A stretch of DNA of 64,000 nucleotides from Diphasiastrum complanatum. Lineage: Eukaryota > Streptophyta > Lycopodiopsida > Lycopodiales > Lycopodiaceae. The DNA is taken from positions 30,765,599 to 30,829,598 of the forward strand of contig CM055097.1 in assembly GCA_029204225.1 (NCBI GenBank), written 5' to 3'. The notes under the pieces are model-generated. The model worked only from the letters and a program-made list of their open reading frames with translations, did not search any database and was not told the DNA's origin. A program made the translations under genes and the position numbers. Within the stretch, counting starts at the first letter, position 1. Each line of letters opens with the position of its first letter. This document shows, in pieces, positions 10,311-20,811 of the stretch.

Positions 10311-11051
10311 CTATATTGATTTGAACATGGATCTTGGTATAACTCCAAGGTTGGCTCTATGCTTGTTGAAGGAACTTTTGCTTAAAGGTTTGGTGAGCAT
10401 ATCTGCAATGCAAGATGATGTGTCGATGTGCTCCAATTTGATTTCACCTCCAATGAGCTTCTCTCTCACGAAGTGATGTGCAACTTCGATATGCTTGCTC
10501 CTTGCATGGAATATTGGGTTGTTGGCAGGGGCTTGAGATATAATGTTGTCACACATGATCATAAGTATATTTTCTTCCATAATTATCTTTAGCTCCACTA
10601 GTAACCTCTTGATCCAAAGCACTTCCTTTGTTGTTGTAGTGAGCGCCTTGTACTCAGCTTCACATGATGAGAGTGATACAGTATCTTGCTTTTTTGAAAG
10701 CCAAGATATCAAATTTCCTCCAAGATATATGACATAAGCACTTGTAGATTTTCGATCTGCTCTATCACTTGCAAAATCCGAGTCAAAATAACCAATAATT
10801 GAAAGATCTTCACTTTTATACAATAAACCAAAATCAAAAGTTGAAGATATATATCTAACCACTCTCTTGGCCTTTTTCCAATGATAAACTAAAGGATTTT
10901 GCATAGTCTGGCTCAACTTATAAACACTAAAGCTTATGTCAGTTCTAGTTATTGTGAGCCAAATTAAGGAGCCTATAAGACTTCTAAAAAGTGTGATGTC
11001 CTCGAAGGATCTTTCATCACCTTTGTTAGAGTCCTTTACATTTTGCTCCAT
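10311..11051 (-). pseudogene. Copia RNase H domain
   Basis: 246 codons on the minus strand, with FRSLIGSLIWLTITRTDISF, HWKKAKRVVRYI, IGYFDSDFASDRADRKSTS, LSSCEAEYKALTTTTKE, MCDNIISQAPANNP and ARSKHIEVAHHFVREKL, ending ADMLTKPLSKSSFNKHRANL. Catalytic acids are present (Asp in FDSDFA, Glu in CEAEY, Asp in MCDN). The first codons overlap the end of the RT frame with a frame change, so pol is broken here by a small indel. This is the best preserved RNase H in the window. Confidence 0.93.
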
Positions 11052-11587
11052 AGGTTTTCTATACTCTTACAATTCAACATATTGAACTTTTTTAACAATG
11101 AAAGAGCATACTTAGATTGACATACAAAAGCTTTATTTTTAAGAAAGTCAATCTCTAATCCTAGAATATAGTGAGTTTTTCCAAGATCTTGCATCTTGAA
11201 CTCTTTTCCAAGTGCAGTCTTGGTTTCCTCAACTAGCTTGATACAACTTCCTGTCAGAATGATATCATCAACATAAATAAGAAGGATAAAAATATCTTTA
11301 TCAAAAAACTTGACATATAAGGAAGGATCATAGTTACTAAGATTAAATCCTAGTGACTCAAGAAAGGTGTTAAGTCGAGAATACCATGACCTTGGAGCTT
11401 GCTTTAATCCATATAAACTTTTGAAGAGCAAGCAAAATTTTCCCTCATCATGGATGAACCCAATAGGTTGATCCATATAGATCTCTTCTTCTAGATAGCC
11501 ATTTAGAAATGCATTAGAAACATCTAGTTGAAGAATTTGCCAATTGAAAAAACAAGCAAGAGAAATTATGATTCTAATTGACACCAT
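11036..11587 (-). pseudogene. Copia reverse transcriptase domain
   Basis: Minus-strand frame with LQLDVSNAFLNGYLEEEIYM, LLFKSLYGLKQAPRSWY, LLIYVDDIILTGS and KEFKMQDLGKTHYILGLEI. The catalytic YVDD is intact and the spacing is normal for Ty1/copia RT. Upstream RT sequence (about 12004-11590; KEWYLAMKEEYDALMANNTWEL and related) lies in other frames, showing at least two indels before this block. Confidence 0.93.
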
Positions 11588-12091
11588 CTTTGCAACTGGG
11601 GCAAAGGTCTCCTCATAATCAAGTCCATATACTTGAGCAAAGCCTTTAGCACAAATCCTAGCCTTGTACTTGTTGATTGTGCCATCTTGATTATACTTGA
11701 CTCAAAAAATCCATTTTCAACCAATGGTATGCTTGTTGGATGGAAGATCCACAAGCTCCCATGTATTATTGGCCATCAAAGCATCATATTCTTCCTTCAT
11801 GGCAAGGTACCATTCCTTTGAGTTGATAGCATCATATACATCCTTCAGCTCCTCATGAGAAATAAAATAGGCACAATTAGTGGAGTTGATTTCCACTTGC
11901 TTTCCTCTATCTTCATAGGTAAGCCTTCTAGGCTCGGATCTTTCTCTTTGAGATCTCCTTGGTGAAAAAATTCGAGGTGACTCCTCCTCAAATCTCGGCC
12001 CCATCTATCCATGATGATCTTCAAGGGTGATGATTGGAGTATCTTTGTGAGAATCTTTGAACTCGGCCTTCTCAAGAATGTATTTGGAATA

Positions 12092-12754
12092 TCACATCTC
12101 TACTCTCAATTGTAGTTGAGGTAGAGGGAACATAGATCCTGTAAGCTTTCTTGTTGGATGCATATCCAACCATGATCTCTTTAACAGAATTAGGATCATC
12201 TCTTTTCCTTGTTTCCAAGGCATATTAACAAAGCAAGTACAACCAAAAACTCTAAGGTGATCTACCTTAGGTTTTTTCTGAAACAAGACTTCAAAAGGTG
12301 TTTTTCCAGCAAGAGCATTGTGAGGTAATCTATTGCACAAATAGTTTGCACAATTTATAGCTTCACCCCAAAATTCAATAGGCAAAGAAGCTGCTACTCG
12401 AATTGCTTTAGCACATTCACATAAAGATCTGTTTTTTCTCTCAGCTACTCCATTTTGGGATGGAGAATATTCACAAGAAAATGCTCTCTTTATTCCTTCA
12501 CCTTCACAATAATTATGAAACTTGTTGGAGATATATTCACCTCCTCCATCACATCTTAAAGCTTTAACTTTGCAAGAAAACTGTTTTTCTACATAAGCTT
12601 TGAAGATAAGGAAGTGATCAAAAACCATAGTCTTTGAAGAAAGTAGATACAACCAAGTGTATCTAGTAAAGTCATCAATAAAGGTGACAAAACATGTTGC
12701 ACCACCAATACTTTTAGAAGAGGAAAAATGTACATATGAATGTATGAGTTCCAA
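12092..12754 (-). pseudogene. Copia integrase core
   Basis: The frame carries TFIDDFTRYTWLYLL (first Asp), KALRCDGGGEYISNKF (second Asp) and SPSQNGVAERKNRSL (Glu), the DDE triad of copia integrases, followed by KTPFEVLFQKKPKVDHLRVFG, the usual GKTPxE block. The end of the frame becomes unrelated after about residue 190, consistent with a frameshift. Confidence 0.93.
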
Positions 12755-12850
12755 TGGATAAGTAGTCTTTATAAAAGACTTCTGATATGGCTTTCTGTGT
12801 GACTTTGCAATGGCACAAGCCTCACAAGGCTTGAAATCTTTAAAAAGAGA

Positions 12851-13357
12851 TTATGGAAGTCCAATAGCCTTCTTCTTCTTAACCATAGAAGACATAGATG
12901 TAAAGTTAGGATGTCCCAACCTTCTATGCCACAGCTCCTCCTTAGATAACAAAGCAACTTCACAAAGGTTTGCATTCTCATAAGAATTCAACTTAAAAAT
13001 TCCACCACATCTAGTTCCATCAGCAAGGATTTCATCTTTTCTCTTGATAAAACAAGTATTGGAGTTGAACTTTACATCACAACCATTATCAAGCAACTTT
13101 CCCACACTAATTAAGTTCTTTGTAAGTTTTGGAATGAAAAGTGCAAGAACTTTTGAAGAAGCAAGTTTTAATGGAATGTTGCCAATTCCTTCTATTGGAC
13201 ACTCATGATCATTAGTTGTGTAAATAGATCTCTTGAGTCCTTTGAAAGGTAAGATTGAGTCAAATGACTCATTTGAATAGCACATATGTGAAGAGGCTCC
13301 ATTGTCTATGTACCAAGCTCCATCTTTCTTGGAAGGTGATGAAGAAAAACTGGACAC
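12851..13357 (-). pseudogene. Copia protease and GAG-pre-integrase domain
   Basis: The frame contains WYIDNGASSHMCYSNESFD, where copia proteases usually read WxxDSGAS. Here the residue after the catalytic Asp is Asn. Later ISVGKLLDNGCDVKF and LWHRRLGHPNFTSMSSMVKK mark the pre-integrase zinc region (H..H). A Lys-rich end (KKKKAIGLP) precedes a frame break before the integrase. Confidence 0.9.
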
Positions 13358-13489
13358 CGTCCTTCTCCATCACTTGCAATAGAATCTTCTTCAATCTCTT
13401 TGGAGAGATTAGCTTGCTTGAGTTGGTTTTTCTTCTTAAAGAAATTAGAGGCATAGTGCCCCTTTTTGCCACAGAAGAAGCACTTCACT

Positions 13490-14256
13490 TTCTTCTTCTT
13501 GATTTTTGAGTTAGAGGGATGAGCTGTTTCATCCTCTTCACCATCTTGATTTCAATCTTTGGCTTTGTCTTTGTTGTATGCTTCAGAGAATTGGTTCTTA
13601 CTCCTTCCTTTCTGCTTGCCTTTGACAAAGAGGGCTTTGTCACTTCCACCATGTTCAAGTTTGTTCATCCTAGAGAGTTTATAGCTTTGTCTAGATTCTT
13701 CAAAAATAAGAATTCCTTGGAGAGATTCTAGATTAGGTAACTCCTCCTTAATAGCAAAAGACTAAACAAGATTATCATAGTCATCTCTCAAGCCATTCAG
13801 TATGACTTGAACTAGCTCAACTTGGTTAATGGTAACACCAACACAGGAAAGCTCTCTATGTAAATCTTTAACTCTCAGAACATAGTTAGATGCACTCTCT
13901 TCACTTCTTTGGAAACTTTGGAAAATCTGATTCCTAAGAGTGAGTATTCTAGAAGTATTCTTTGCTTCATAGATGGTCTTTAGTGCATCCCAAGCTTCTT
14001 TGGCTGTAGTGCAAGATCCTATCTCTCTCAAAATTTCATTTGATACATTCATCTTAATGAAATGTAGAGCCATTCTAGCTCTCTTCTTATATTTAGGAAT
14101 TTCAACCTGTGCTTGAGGCTCCTCCTCAACACCAAGCACAATATCCATAGCATCCTAGAGAATCAAAACAGACTCCATTCTTAACTTCCAAATTGAGTAA
14201 TTAGAAGTGTTTAGTCTTTCACTGGCTTCTAGAAGATATCCTCCCTGAGATGCCAT
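13490..14256 (-). pseudogene. Copia gag with broken zinc knuckle
   Basis: Translation from ATG at 14256 gives MASQGGYLLEASERLNTSN and YSIWKLRMESV, then a TAG near 14155. 14148-13762 continues with ARMALHFIKMNVSNEILREI, AWDALKTIYEAKNTSRILTL and a VILNGLRDDYDNLV block. This is the gag of copia elements (UBN2-type). The knuckle, in frame 13488-13306, reads CFFCGKKGHYASNF: the final Cys of CX2CX4HX4C is replaced by Phe. Confidence 0.88.
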
Positions 14257-14388
14257 TATAATGAAGACTTCTTAGTTATTGGATTGAGATATGTTTGAGC
14301 TTGTTCCTATCAGACTTAGAGTTGCTGCTCTCTTCACTATAGGTATTTTCAAGGTTGAACTACCTTCCTATGTGAAACACTTGCAACT

Positions 14389-14412
14389 ATATTTGAGATG
14401 AATCTCAAATAT
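14389..14412. repeat. Perfect 11-bp inverted repeat with 2-base loop
   Basis: ATATTTGAGAT, GA, ATCTCAAATAT. It lies about 130 bp upstream of the minus-strand gag start, where a leader or 5' LTR boundary would be expected. The role is unknown. Confidence 0.85.
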
Positions 14413-14789
14413 TCCACAAGACAAGTTTTCTAGATCAGACACAAAAAGTGCTTTGAGACACTTTGACTGGTTTGAATTCTACTTTTGACACGTGTGAAAT
14501 GCTTCAAAAGAAAACACTATTGACACTCAAAAGGCTCAAAGGGTGTTCAAATACTTCAAACTCAGTCTTGATCTACAGTCTCTTGTGTTGGATGCTCAAA
14601 ACAATGGATTCAGAACAAAGTATAATTGAATCAAATCAAAATGTTGTCACTCGGATTTTGGACCTATCCCTATCCTTTTTAAGAGCTTATAACTCTTTCT
14701 AGACACATCAGATTGATTTGATTTCAATTTCTATGAAAAGTACAGATCATTTTGCGAAATTGGCCCTCCCCCTTAAGTGTCGCCTTTTT

Positions 14790-14935
14790 TTTTAGAGTCA
14801 GTGTCGTGAAAATAACTGAAGCCTTCGCAAAATTTTCATGAAATTTCCTTGAAGGCCGTTCGTGAAAATCCCTGAAGGCTTCACGAAATTTTTGCGAAAA
14901 TTTTGATGCCTTCGTGAAAATAACTCAATGTTAGC
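14790..14935. repeat. Cluster of short GAAGGCTTC / GCGAAAATTTT-type repeats
   Basis: Blocks such as CGTGAAAATAACTGAAG, CGTGAAAATCCCTGAAG and CGTGAAAATAACT recur with inverted relatives (CTTCACGAAATTTTTGCG, CTTCGCAAAATTTTC). Similar wording appears at 17490-17545 in the LTR on the other side of the copia fragment, suggesting both belong to LTR sequence. Confidence 0.55.
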
Positions 14936-14989
14936 AGATTTCAGAGAATCCTCAGATGCGGAGCATGAGAGCCGAGAAATTACTAGCTA

Positions 14990-17123
14990 GGATGATAGTG
15001 AAATATCTATCCAGTTTTGCAGGCAACTATTCCCATTGAAGGTCCAAGCTCTTCTACTTCAGACGAACAACGAATGAACAGTGGATCAGAAGATGATGAT
15101 GTTGCAGTTCAACAACTACAGTATGATAGAAATGATCAACTTTCTGAATTACCCTGAAGATCTTCAAGGACTAGCAGACCACCCAACCGGTATATCGATG
15201 AGTCTGCAGCATATCTTGTTCAGGAACCGACGTCTGTCCAAGAGGCACTCAGTCAACCTGACTCAGATCTCTGGAAAGAAGCTACGGATAAAGAGTATTC
15301 ATCTCTTCAAGTCTAGTCGTTAGATCTAGATTGTCGAATGTAATATTCAAGTCTAGTTGTTGGTCGTTAGATCTAGTTGTCAGTTCCAGACTAAAACTAG
15401 TCTTCCACCTCTGAATTTGGAACGTGATAGGAATGTGAGAGATGGAGGATTGATGAAAATCAGAATTATAGATTAAGCGATTGGTAACAGCGGATCTAGG
15501 AGGAGTATAACGAATGGTATGCCAGATAATGAATATTATTAAACTTGATTTAAGTTTTCATCTTTTAGAATATTGAAATTTATTAATAGGATTTCAAGTT
15601 CTTAATTATGATGATACTAAGGATAAGATTCTTTACAAAAAATAAAACTATTGTCAAAATTTATGTAGTTGTAGATCTTCATTTAAGTAATTTTTTTAAA
15701 AATTAGTGTCTATATTTTATAGAACAAAATCACAAAAAAGCATCAACAGAAGAAAGGCACAACTAGTAGCCAGAGGTTTTTCTCAGGTATACAACGTCGA
15801 TTACACTGAGACCTTCAGTCCAGTAGTCAAGCATTCTTCTTTTGACTTTTGCTATCATTTGCTGCTATAGCAGATTTGGAAATACATCAAATGGATGTAC
15901 AGACAGCATATCTCAATGGAGCTATCGAAGAAGACATTTACATGTTACAACCCGAAGGTTATATTATCGAGGGTAAGCACAATCATGTTTGTAAACTCCA
16001 TAAGGCACTTTATGGCTTGAAGCAATCTACTCGAGCATGGTTTCATAGGATCAATACTTTTTTCATTGATCATGGCTATACACCTAGCTCTTCAAATTCA
16101 AACCTATCATTATCACATTATACGTGGATGATATATTGCCTTTCAGCAACAGTACCGATCTGATAAAAGAGGAGAAAACAATGTTATCTTCCGAATTCGA
16201 CATGACCGATCTGGACGAAGCTCATTTCTGCCTTGGTATACAAATCCACAGAGACAAAAAAAAAAAAAAAAGTTGATCTATATTACACAATAGAGGCACA
16301 TCTACACCATTTTAGTCAGATATAGTCTAATCAATTATAAGTTAGCTCTCTCACCAATGGAACCAGGACTCAAATTGTCAAAGGACCAGTGCCCCCAGAC
16401 AATTCATGACAAGCAGCAGATGCGTGAGTATCCTTACCATTCTATTATAGGATCTCTTATGTATGCCATGATCTGTACTAGGCCACACATAGCTTTTGCA
16501 GTCAGCTCTCTCAGTTAGTTTATGACTAATCCTGGTATATCACATTGGAAGCTCTTATCAGAGTCATGAGATATCTTCAAGCTACTATGGACTTTTGCAT
16601 TTTTTATGGAGCAGTTGGCAACGACAAACTCAATTTACTAAGTGGTGACACAGATGCGAGTTGGACAGGAGATGTAGAGACTCGTAAATCTACCTTCGGA
16701 TTTACATTCTTCCTCAACAATGGTCCAATTTCTTGGAACAGTCGCAAGCAATCTTCGATAGCTCTATCTTCCACTGAATCAGAGTATATCGCAGCCTCTC
16801 AAGCTACAAAGGAAGCAATTTGGTTGAGAAAGTTACTCTTAGATATCGGTCTGAATCAATATGCTCCGACAACATTATTTTGTGATAATCAAAGTGCCAT
16901 CACTTCAACCCTAGATCTCATTCCAAGAGTAAGCACATTGAACTGAAGTATCATTTAATCAGAAGCAAAGTTCTCAACAAAGAGGTCAGATTGCAATACT
17001 GTAGAACGCAAGATATGACAGCAGATATTTTCACTAAAGCATTAAGTTTGGAGTCACACAGAAGATTCTGTGTAGAACTAAGTTTGAAGGTCAAGGCATT
17101 CAAGGATTCAGATTAAGGGGGAG
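14990..17123 (+). mobile_element. Copia fragment: integrase tail, RT, RNase H, 3' end (plus)
   Basis: 15005-15320 matches the integrase-to-RT linker of the copia at 61.2-63.5 kb (EDDDVAVQQL, PPNRYIDESAAYLVQE). An unrelated stretch of about 400 bp follows. RT resumes at 15725 and reads LEIHQMDVQTAYLNGAIEED, HKALYGLKQSTRAWFHRI and, in another frame, YVDD. RNase H runs 16440-16946, with SGDTDASWTGDVETRKSTFG, ALSSTESEYIAASQATKE and FCDNQSA, then a frameshift into SKSKHIELKYHLIRSK. The element ends with a stop near 17115 and the tract AAGGGGGAG. A poly-A run at 16257-16272 breaks the frame. Confidence 0.9.
15320..15725. other. Sequence interrupting the copia pol between linker and RT
   Basis: Comparison with the sister copy at 62180-62290 shows about 100 bp of pol replaced here by about 400 bp of AT-rich sequence. 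It contains a short direct repeat (TTCAAGTCTAGT.GTT, then CGTTAGATCTAG, at about 15307 and 15344). No terminal inverted repeats or target duplication were recognised. Confidence 0.5.
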
Positions 17124-17740
17124 TGTTGGATTATTCTCCTTATTATCAATCGTCTAATCGATTTTAATCTTCATCCATTGTTTATCTAGTTTTGCAAATT
17201 TTCCTGTGTGTTTACATAGTCTGTAGAATTACAAGTGTCCTTCACAGTCTGCAGAATTACACAGAGTTTAACGACAGTGTCGCATTTTTCGCCTATCAGA
17301 AATCTCGTGTAAAAATGTAGTGTTGTTTTTTTTGCATTTTTCGCCTGACATAAATCTCGTGTAAAAATGCAGTGTTGTCTTTTTTGTATTTTTCACCTAT
17401 CAGAAATCTTGTTCAAATATGGAACGTTGCATTTTTTGCTTTTTCCAAAGAGCCTCAAATGTTAAGGAATGACTCTGTCAAAGTGTGAGATTTAAGGGCA
17501 CCTTCGGCTTTTTTCGACATTTTGCAAAAAATCTGACAGTGTCGCCTATGGTTGTTTTAGTTCATTTCTACAAAGCAACAGTTTTGGTTCATTTATCCAA
17601 ACATATGTTTACGGCCAATTTCATGGCTTATCAACAATCAATGACAAGGACCGGATGGATGCCAACGGATCACCAGCCAACTGGAAAAAAAATTATCTTA
17701 CTTATTTGAGAAATTGTCTAGTAAAAAATATTTTAAAATA
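17124..17740 (+). mobile_element. 3' LTR of the 15-17 kb copia fragment (right end unclear)
   Basis: It begins TGTTGGATTATTCTCC right after the polypurine tract. It contains the 52-bp tandem repeats described separately and repeated GTCTGCAGAATTAC / GTCTGTAGAATTAC blocks at 17218-17263. No matching LTR was found on the 5' side. The right boundary is placed where the minus-strand gypsy gag fragment begins. Confidence 0.65.
17282..17437. repeat. 52-bp tandem repeat, three copies plus a partial one, inside the LTR
   Basis: Units start at 17282, 17334 and 17386 with GCATTTTTCGCCT, GCATTTTTCGCCT and GTATTTTTCACCT, each followed by an AAATCTCGTGTAAAAATG-like block. A shortened fourth unit starts at 17429. 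The position within U3-like sequence suggests promoter-type repeats. Confidence 0.85.
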
Positions 17741-17819
17741 TTAAAAAAAAAATGTTTGAAATAATTTTTTATAAATGCAATATAAATTGAGATTAATATT
17801 TTGTAAAATTTTAATTTTT

Positions 17820-18013
17820 AAAATAGTTTGTAGAGACATTTTGACCTTGTTCAGTAGGAGAAACGGATCTTCCAGGAACTTCTTTGGTTTAAAGCGCATG
17901 ACGAGAGCCACTTTAACCCCTTCCCAAGTGGTCTTCTCTTTTTTCGATAGGTTGAAGAACCAATCTTGTGCCACAACTACCAGGGACATGAGAAACATCA
18001 TCAGTTTCTCCAT
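17820..18013 (-). pseudogene. Gypsy gag fragment in inverted orientation
   Basis: The minus frame reads AQDWFFNLSKKEKTTWEGVK, then RFKPKKFLEDPFLLLNKVKM. This matches the Ty3 gag pattern AxxWFxxL...W....F..RF and parallels EWFFNLDREDKRDWSLLKEA in the plus-strand gag at 18.56 kb. Only about 60 codons survive, facing away from that gag. Confidence 0.75.
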
Positions 18014-18329
18014 AGGTGTCCGATCTCCCTTACGATGGTTTTTCCTTGATAACCTACATGGTGTATCCCAGAGAAGGAACGACCATGTAGGAGCTAGTCA
18101 TATTTCCTAGGCTTTGTAAATAAATGTAGACCCCCCCTTAAATTAGTTAGAGTGAGCCACCTTTTGATGGTGACCTTTAGTGGAAGGGCAAATTCCACAT
18201 GTAATTTCTAATTTGGTGGAATTGCCACTTGGGCTCTACATGGTTAGCCTTCTTGCTTATTTATGGGCCCCCCTCTCTTGTGAGGGAGCTTTGAATGTAT
18301 TGTCAAGTTCTCTTGAGCAAATAAAGAGG

Positions 18330-20013
18330 ATCCTCCACGAGTTCTGCCGAATCTTCACATGCACGAGCTCACTTAAACGGACCTTTTGCGAATAATGTTC
18401 CACGTACTAAAAAATGTATCCCAAAGCTAGATTTACCTAAGTACGATGGTAACACTGATCCTCAAAGATTTTTTCAAGTCTTTGAGAACGCATGTGACGT
18501 CTATGGCGAGACATCACCAGAAGCCATGGTACAACTCTTTTCGATGACCATGATCGATTGAACATGAGAGTGGTTTTTTAACCTTGATCGTGAAGATAAA
18601 CGTGACTGGTCACTCTTGAAGGAGGCCTTTATCAAACGCTTCAAGCCATTTCGCTTGATAGAAAGTACTTTGGTCAAGCTAAGTAACATCAAAATGACAA
18701 AAGACGAGAAAGTACGTGACTATATTGAACAATTTAAAAGATTAAAAAGTCAGGTACAAGAACAACCCATTGAGTCTATGCCCATAATTTGGTTCCTCGT
18801 TGGACTCCCACGATGGATAAGATGTGAACTTCGTTCCAATGATGAATATACATCATTGAAATGAGCCATGTCTGACACCATTCGAGAGGAAGACGAGGTC
18901 TCTGATGTCGATGAACCACGTGAACGGAGAGCACATCGTGTTGTCCAAGAAGCTCGACCAAACGACGAAACTCAAGAACAGTTGTGGAAAACACAGATGG
19001 AGCTGCTTAATTAGCAACACCACCAATAGATGGAGAAACTTACGAAAGAGTTTCAAAACACTCTTAAGTCTATCCAAAGTTTGATGTCGGGTCAGTTACC
19101 CACTGGCCAAATCCACCATAGACGAGAGAACACGTGGTGCCCTCACTGTCGAGGTGCACACACTGGCAATGAGTGCACTTCATACCAACCGGTCCTAGAT
19201 ACTTCCTTGATCAAATGTGAAATCTGCGAATTTATGGGGAATACCTCTCTTTATTGCTATTATAACCCAAGGAACTAGCCTCACAACCAGTCAGGAGGAC
19301 ATACTCAACCTCCTCGACAACTGTTTGTTTCACAAAACCAACACACGCACTACCAACCATGAAACAACCAAGTCCATATATGAGAATTGCCCAGACAACC
19401 TAGACATGAACCTCAACCACAGCTGGCACTCTTAGGACCACCTCCAAGAGGACAACCAAATCTAGGACCACAAAAACGTAGAAATCCTCAAGAGTCTACA
19501 CAAACACATCTTGTTGAAAACTCCTACGATCAGTCCTATCATCAAGATACAACACTTCCATCTGCTAGTTCTCAACATTATCAAACCGACAATTCATGCT
19601 TGTGCAAACGAGATGAGTATTCAACACCACCAAAAAATCCAGCACAGCTAGCCATCCAAGATGGTTATGTTATTGCCACAGGCCCAATGAGCAACCGCTG
19701 CTTTATTTGTGATGAAATGGGACATTTCATGGCTGACTGTAAAGTAAAAATCCAATACCATGCGGAATGTCCCAACTGTGTCTGTAAACACAGTTTCAAG
19801 GATTGTCCTAAACAACCTAACAGGATTCTTCCAGCACGTCATATCTCATCCAAACTTCGTAGAGTTCTCACTAGAGCACAACGCCAACAACAAGAACATC
19901 AGCAAAATAATGTCAAATCAGTTGACCCCCAGGAAAGCCACTTGATGGCTTCCACATTACCAAAAGATTACCCAGACTGTGCAAAAAGTACAAAAAGGAC
20001 CAAGAGTGGATCC
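18330..20013 (+). pseudogene. Gypsy gag with zinc knuckle
   Basis: The frame around 18415-18540 reads IPKLDLPKYDGNTDPQRFF and VFENACDVYGETSPEAMVQL. After two stops, EWFFNLDREDKRDWSLLKEA and FIKRFKPFRLIESTLVKL follow, the Ty3 gag core. 19030-19280 has Cys-rich WCPHCRGAHTGNEC. 19387-20013 carries a Pro/Gln-rich stretch and the CX2CX4HX4C knuckle CFICDEMGHFMADC. Several in-frame stops (for example near 18559 and 18862) and shifts make it non-functional. Confidence 0.88.
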
Positions 20014-20811
20014 TAATCTAATCCTCAATAGGGATTGGTTGTCAAATCACTTGATCTATCAATCTACTTGAGATTAAGATCAATCTAGATCAATTCTAGA
20101 CACAAAATCCTAACAAGAACAATCATCAATTGAAGGTAGGTGTACTTTCTAGTTTCCCACATGTGAAACCTTGTATGATTAAGGACTCCAACCTGAAAAT
20201 CAAGGACACATTCATAGAACCTCAAAACAATCAAAACAAATGTAGACAAATGGAGAGAATCACTCAAAATTGCTTCCAAAACCAAGATTGGTGTCTCACA
20301 ATTATTATGGCCAAATGTGGCTCTATATATACAATAAGTGGGAGCTTGTGGTACTGATCATCCCTCTGATCCTACATGTGTGAAGGTGCTTTGTCATATG
20401 ATGATTCATCATGCAAAACTGACACTTGGACAAAACCTTCTATTTTGAGCACTTTTGGTCCATTTTCCTTCTATATGGAGATCTACTTGGAAATCTTCTA
20501 GAAGTCAAAATTAGCCTACTTCAACTTATTCCACACATGTGAGCTGTCCTCTACACATGGGATATGACACCTAACCAAAGGATGTGGCTCATGCAATCAA
20601 TAGATTGATGCCATGTGTCATATGTCTAAAAAACTAGTTTTTGACCTTTTTAGCCACTAGAACTTGAATTAAATCATATGTACAACCTATATGATTATGG
20701 CACATGACAAGTACACTAGTTTCACACGTGAAAACAGGCTCCACACATGTGTGTTTATCTATATACAAGATTTTTGGCCTCTACCAAGCTTATTTTTGCA
20801 TTTTTCACACA
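20014..20811 (-). mobile_element. LTR-like insertion (solo LTR) within gypsy gag-protease
   Basis: An 798-bp block is flanked by GATCC (20009-20013) and GACCC (20812-20816), a 5-bp target duplication with one mismatch. Counting the flanks once, the gypsy frame reads straight from gag into protease without a shift. Read on the minus strand the block starts TGTGTGAAAAATGC and resembles the LTR starting TGTGAGAAATTGGC at 29029. It contains several CACATGTG or CACGTG palindromes (20159, 20541, 20724, 20742). The other end reads ATTA on the minus strand rather than the usual CA, so exact ends are uncertain. It has no coding capacity. Confidence 0.72.

Larger units (their letters stand above)
10293..14256 (-). 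mobile_element. Ty1/copia retrotransposon, near-complete internal region, inactive
   Basis: Domains occur in copia order on the minus strand: gag (14256-13490), protease and pre-integrase (13357-12851), integrase (12754-12092), RT (11587-11036), RNase H (11051-10311), polypurine tract and 3' LTR. Damage includes a TAG in gag near 14155, a frameshift around the zinc knuckle, further shifts between protease, integrase and RT, and no identified 5' LTR or primer-binding site. It is the longest copia body in the window. Confidence 0.92.
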
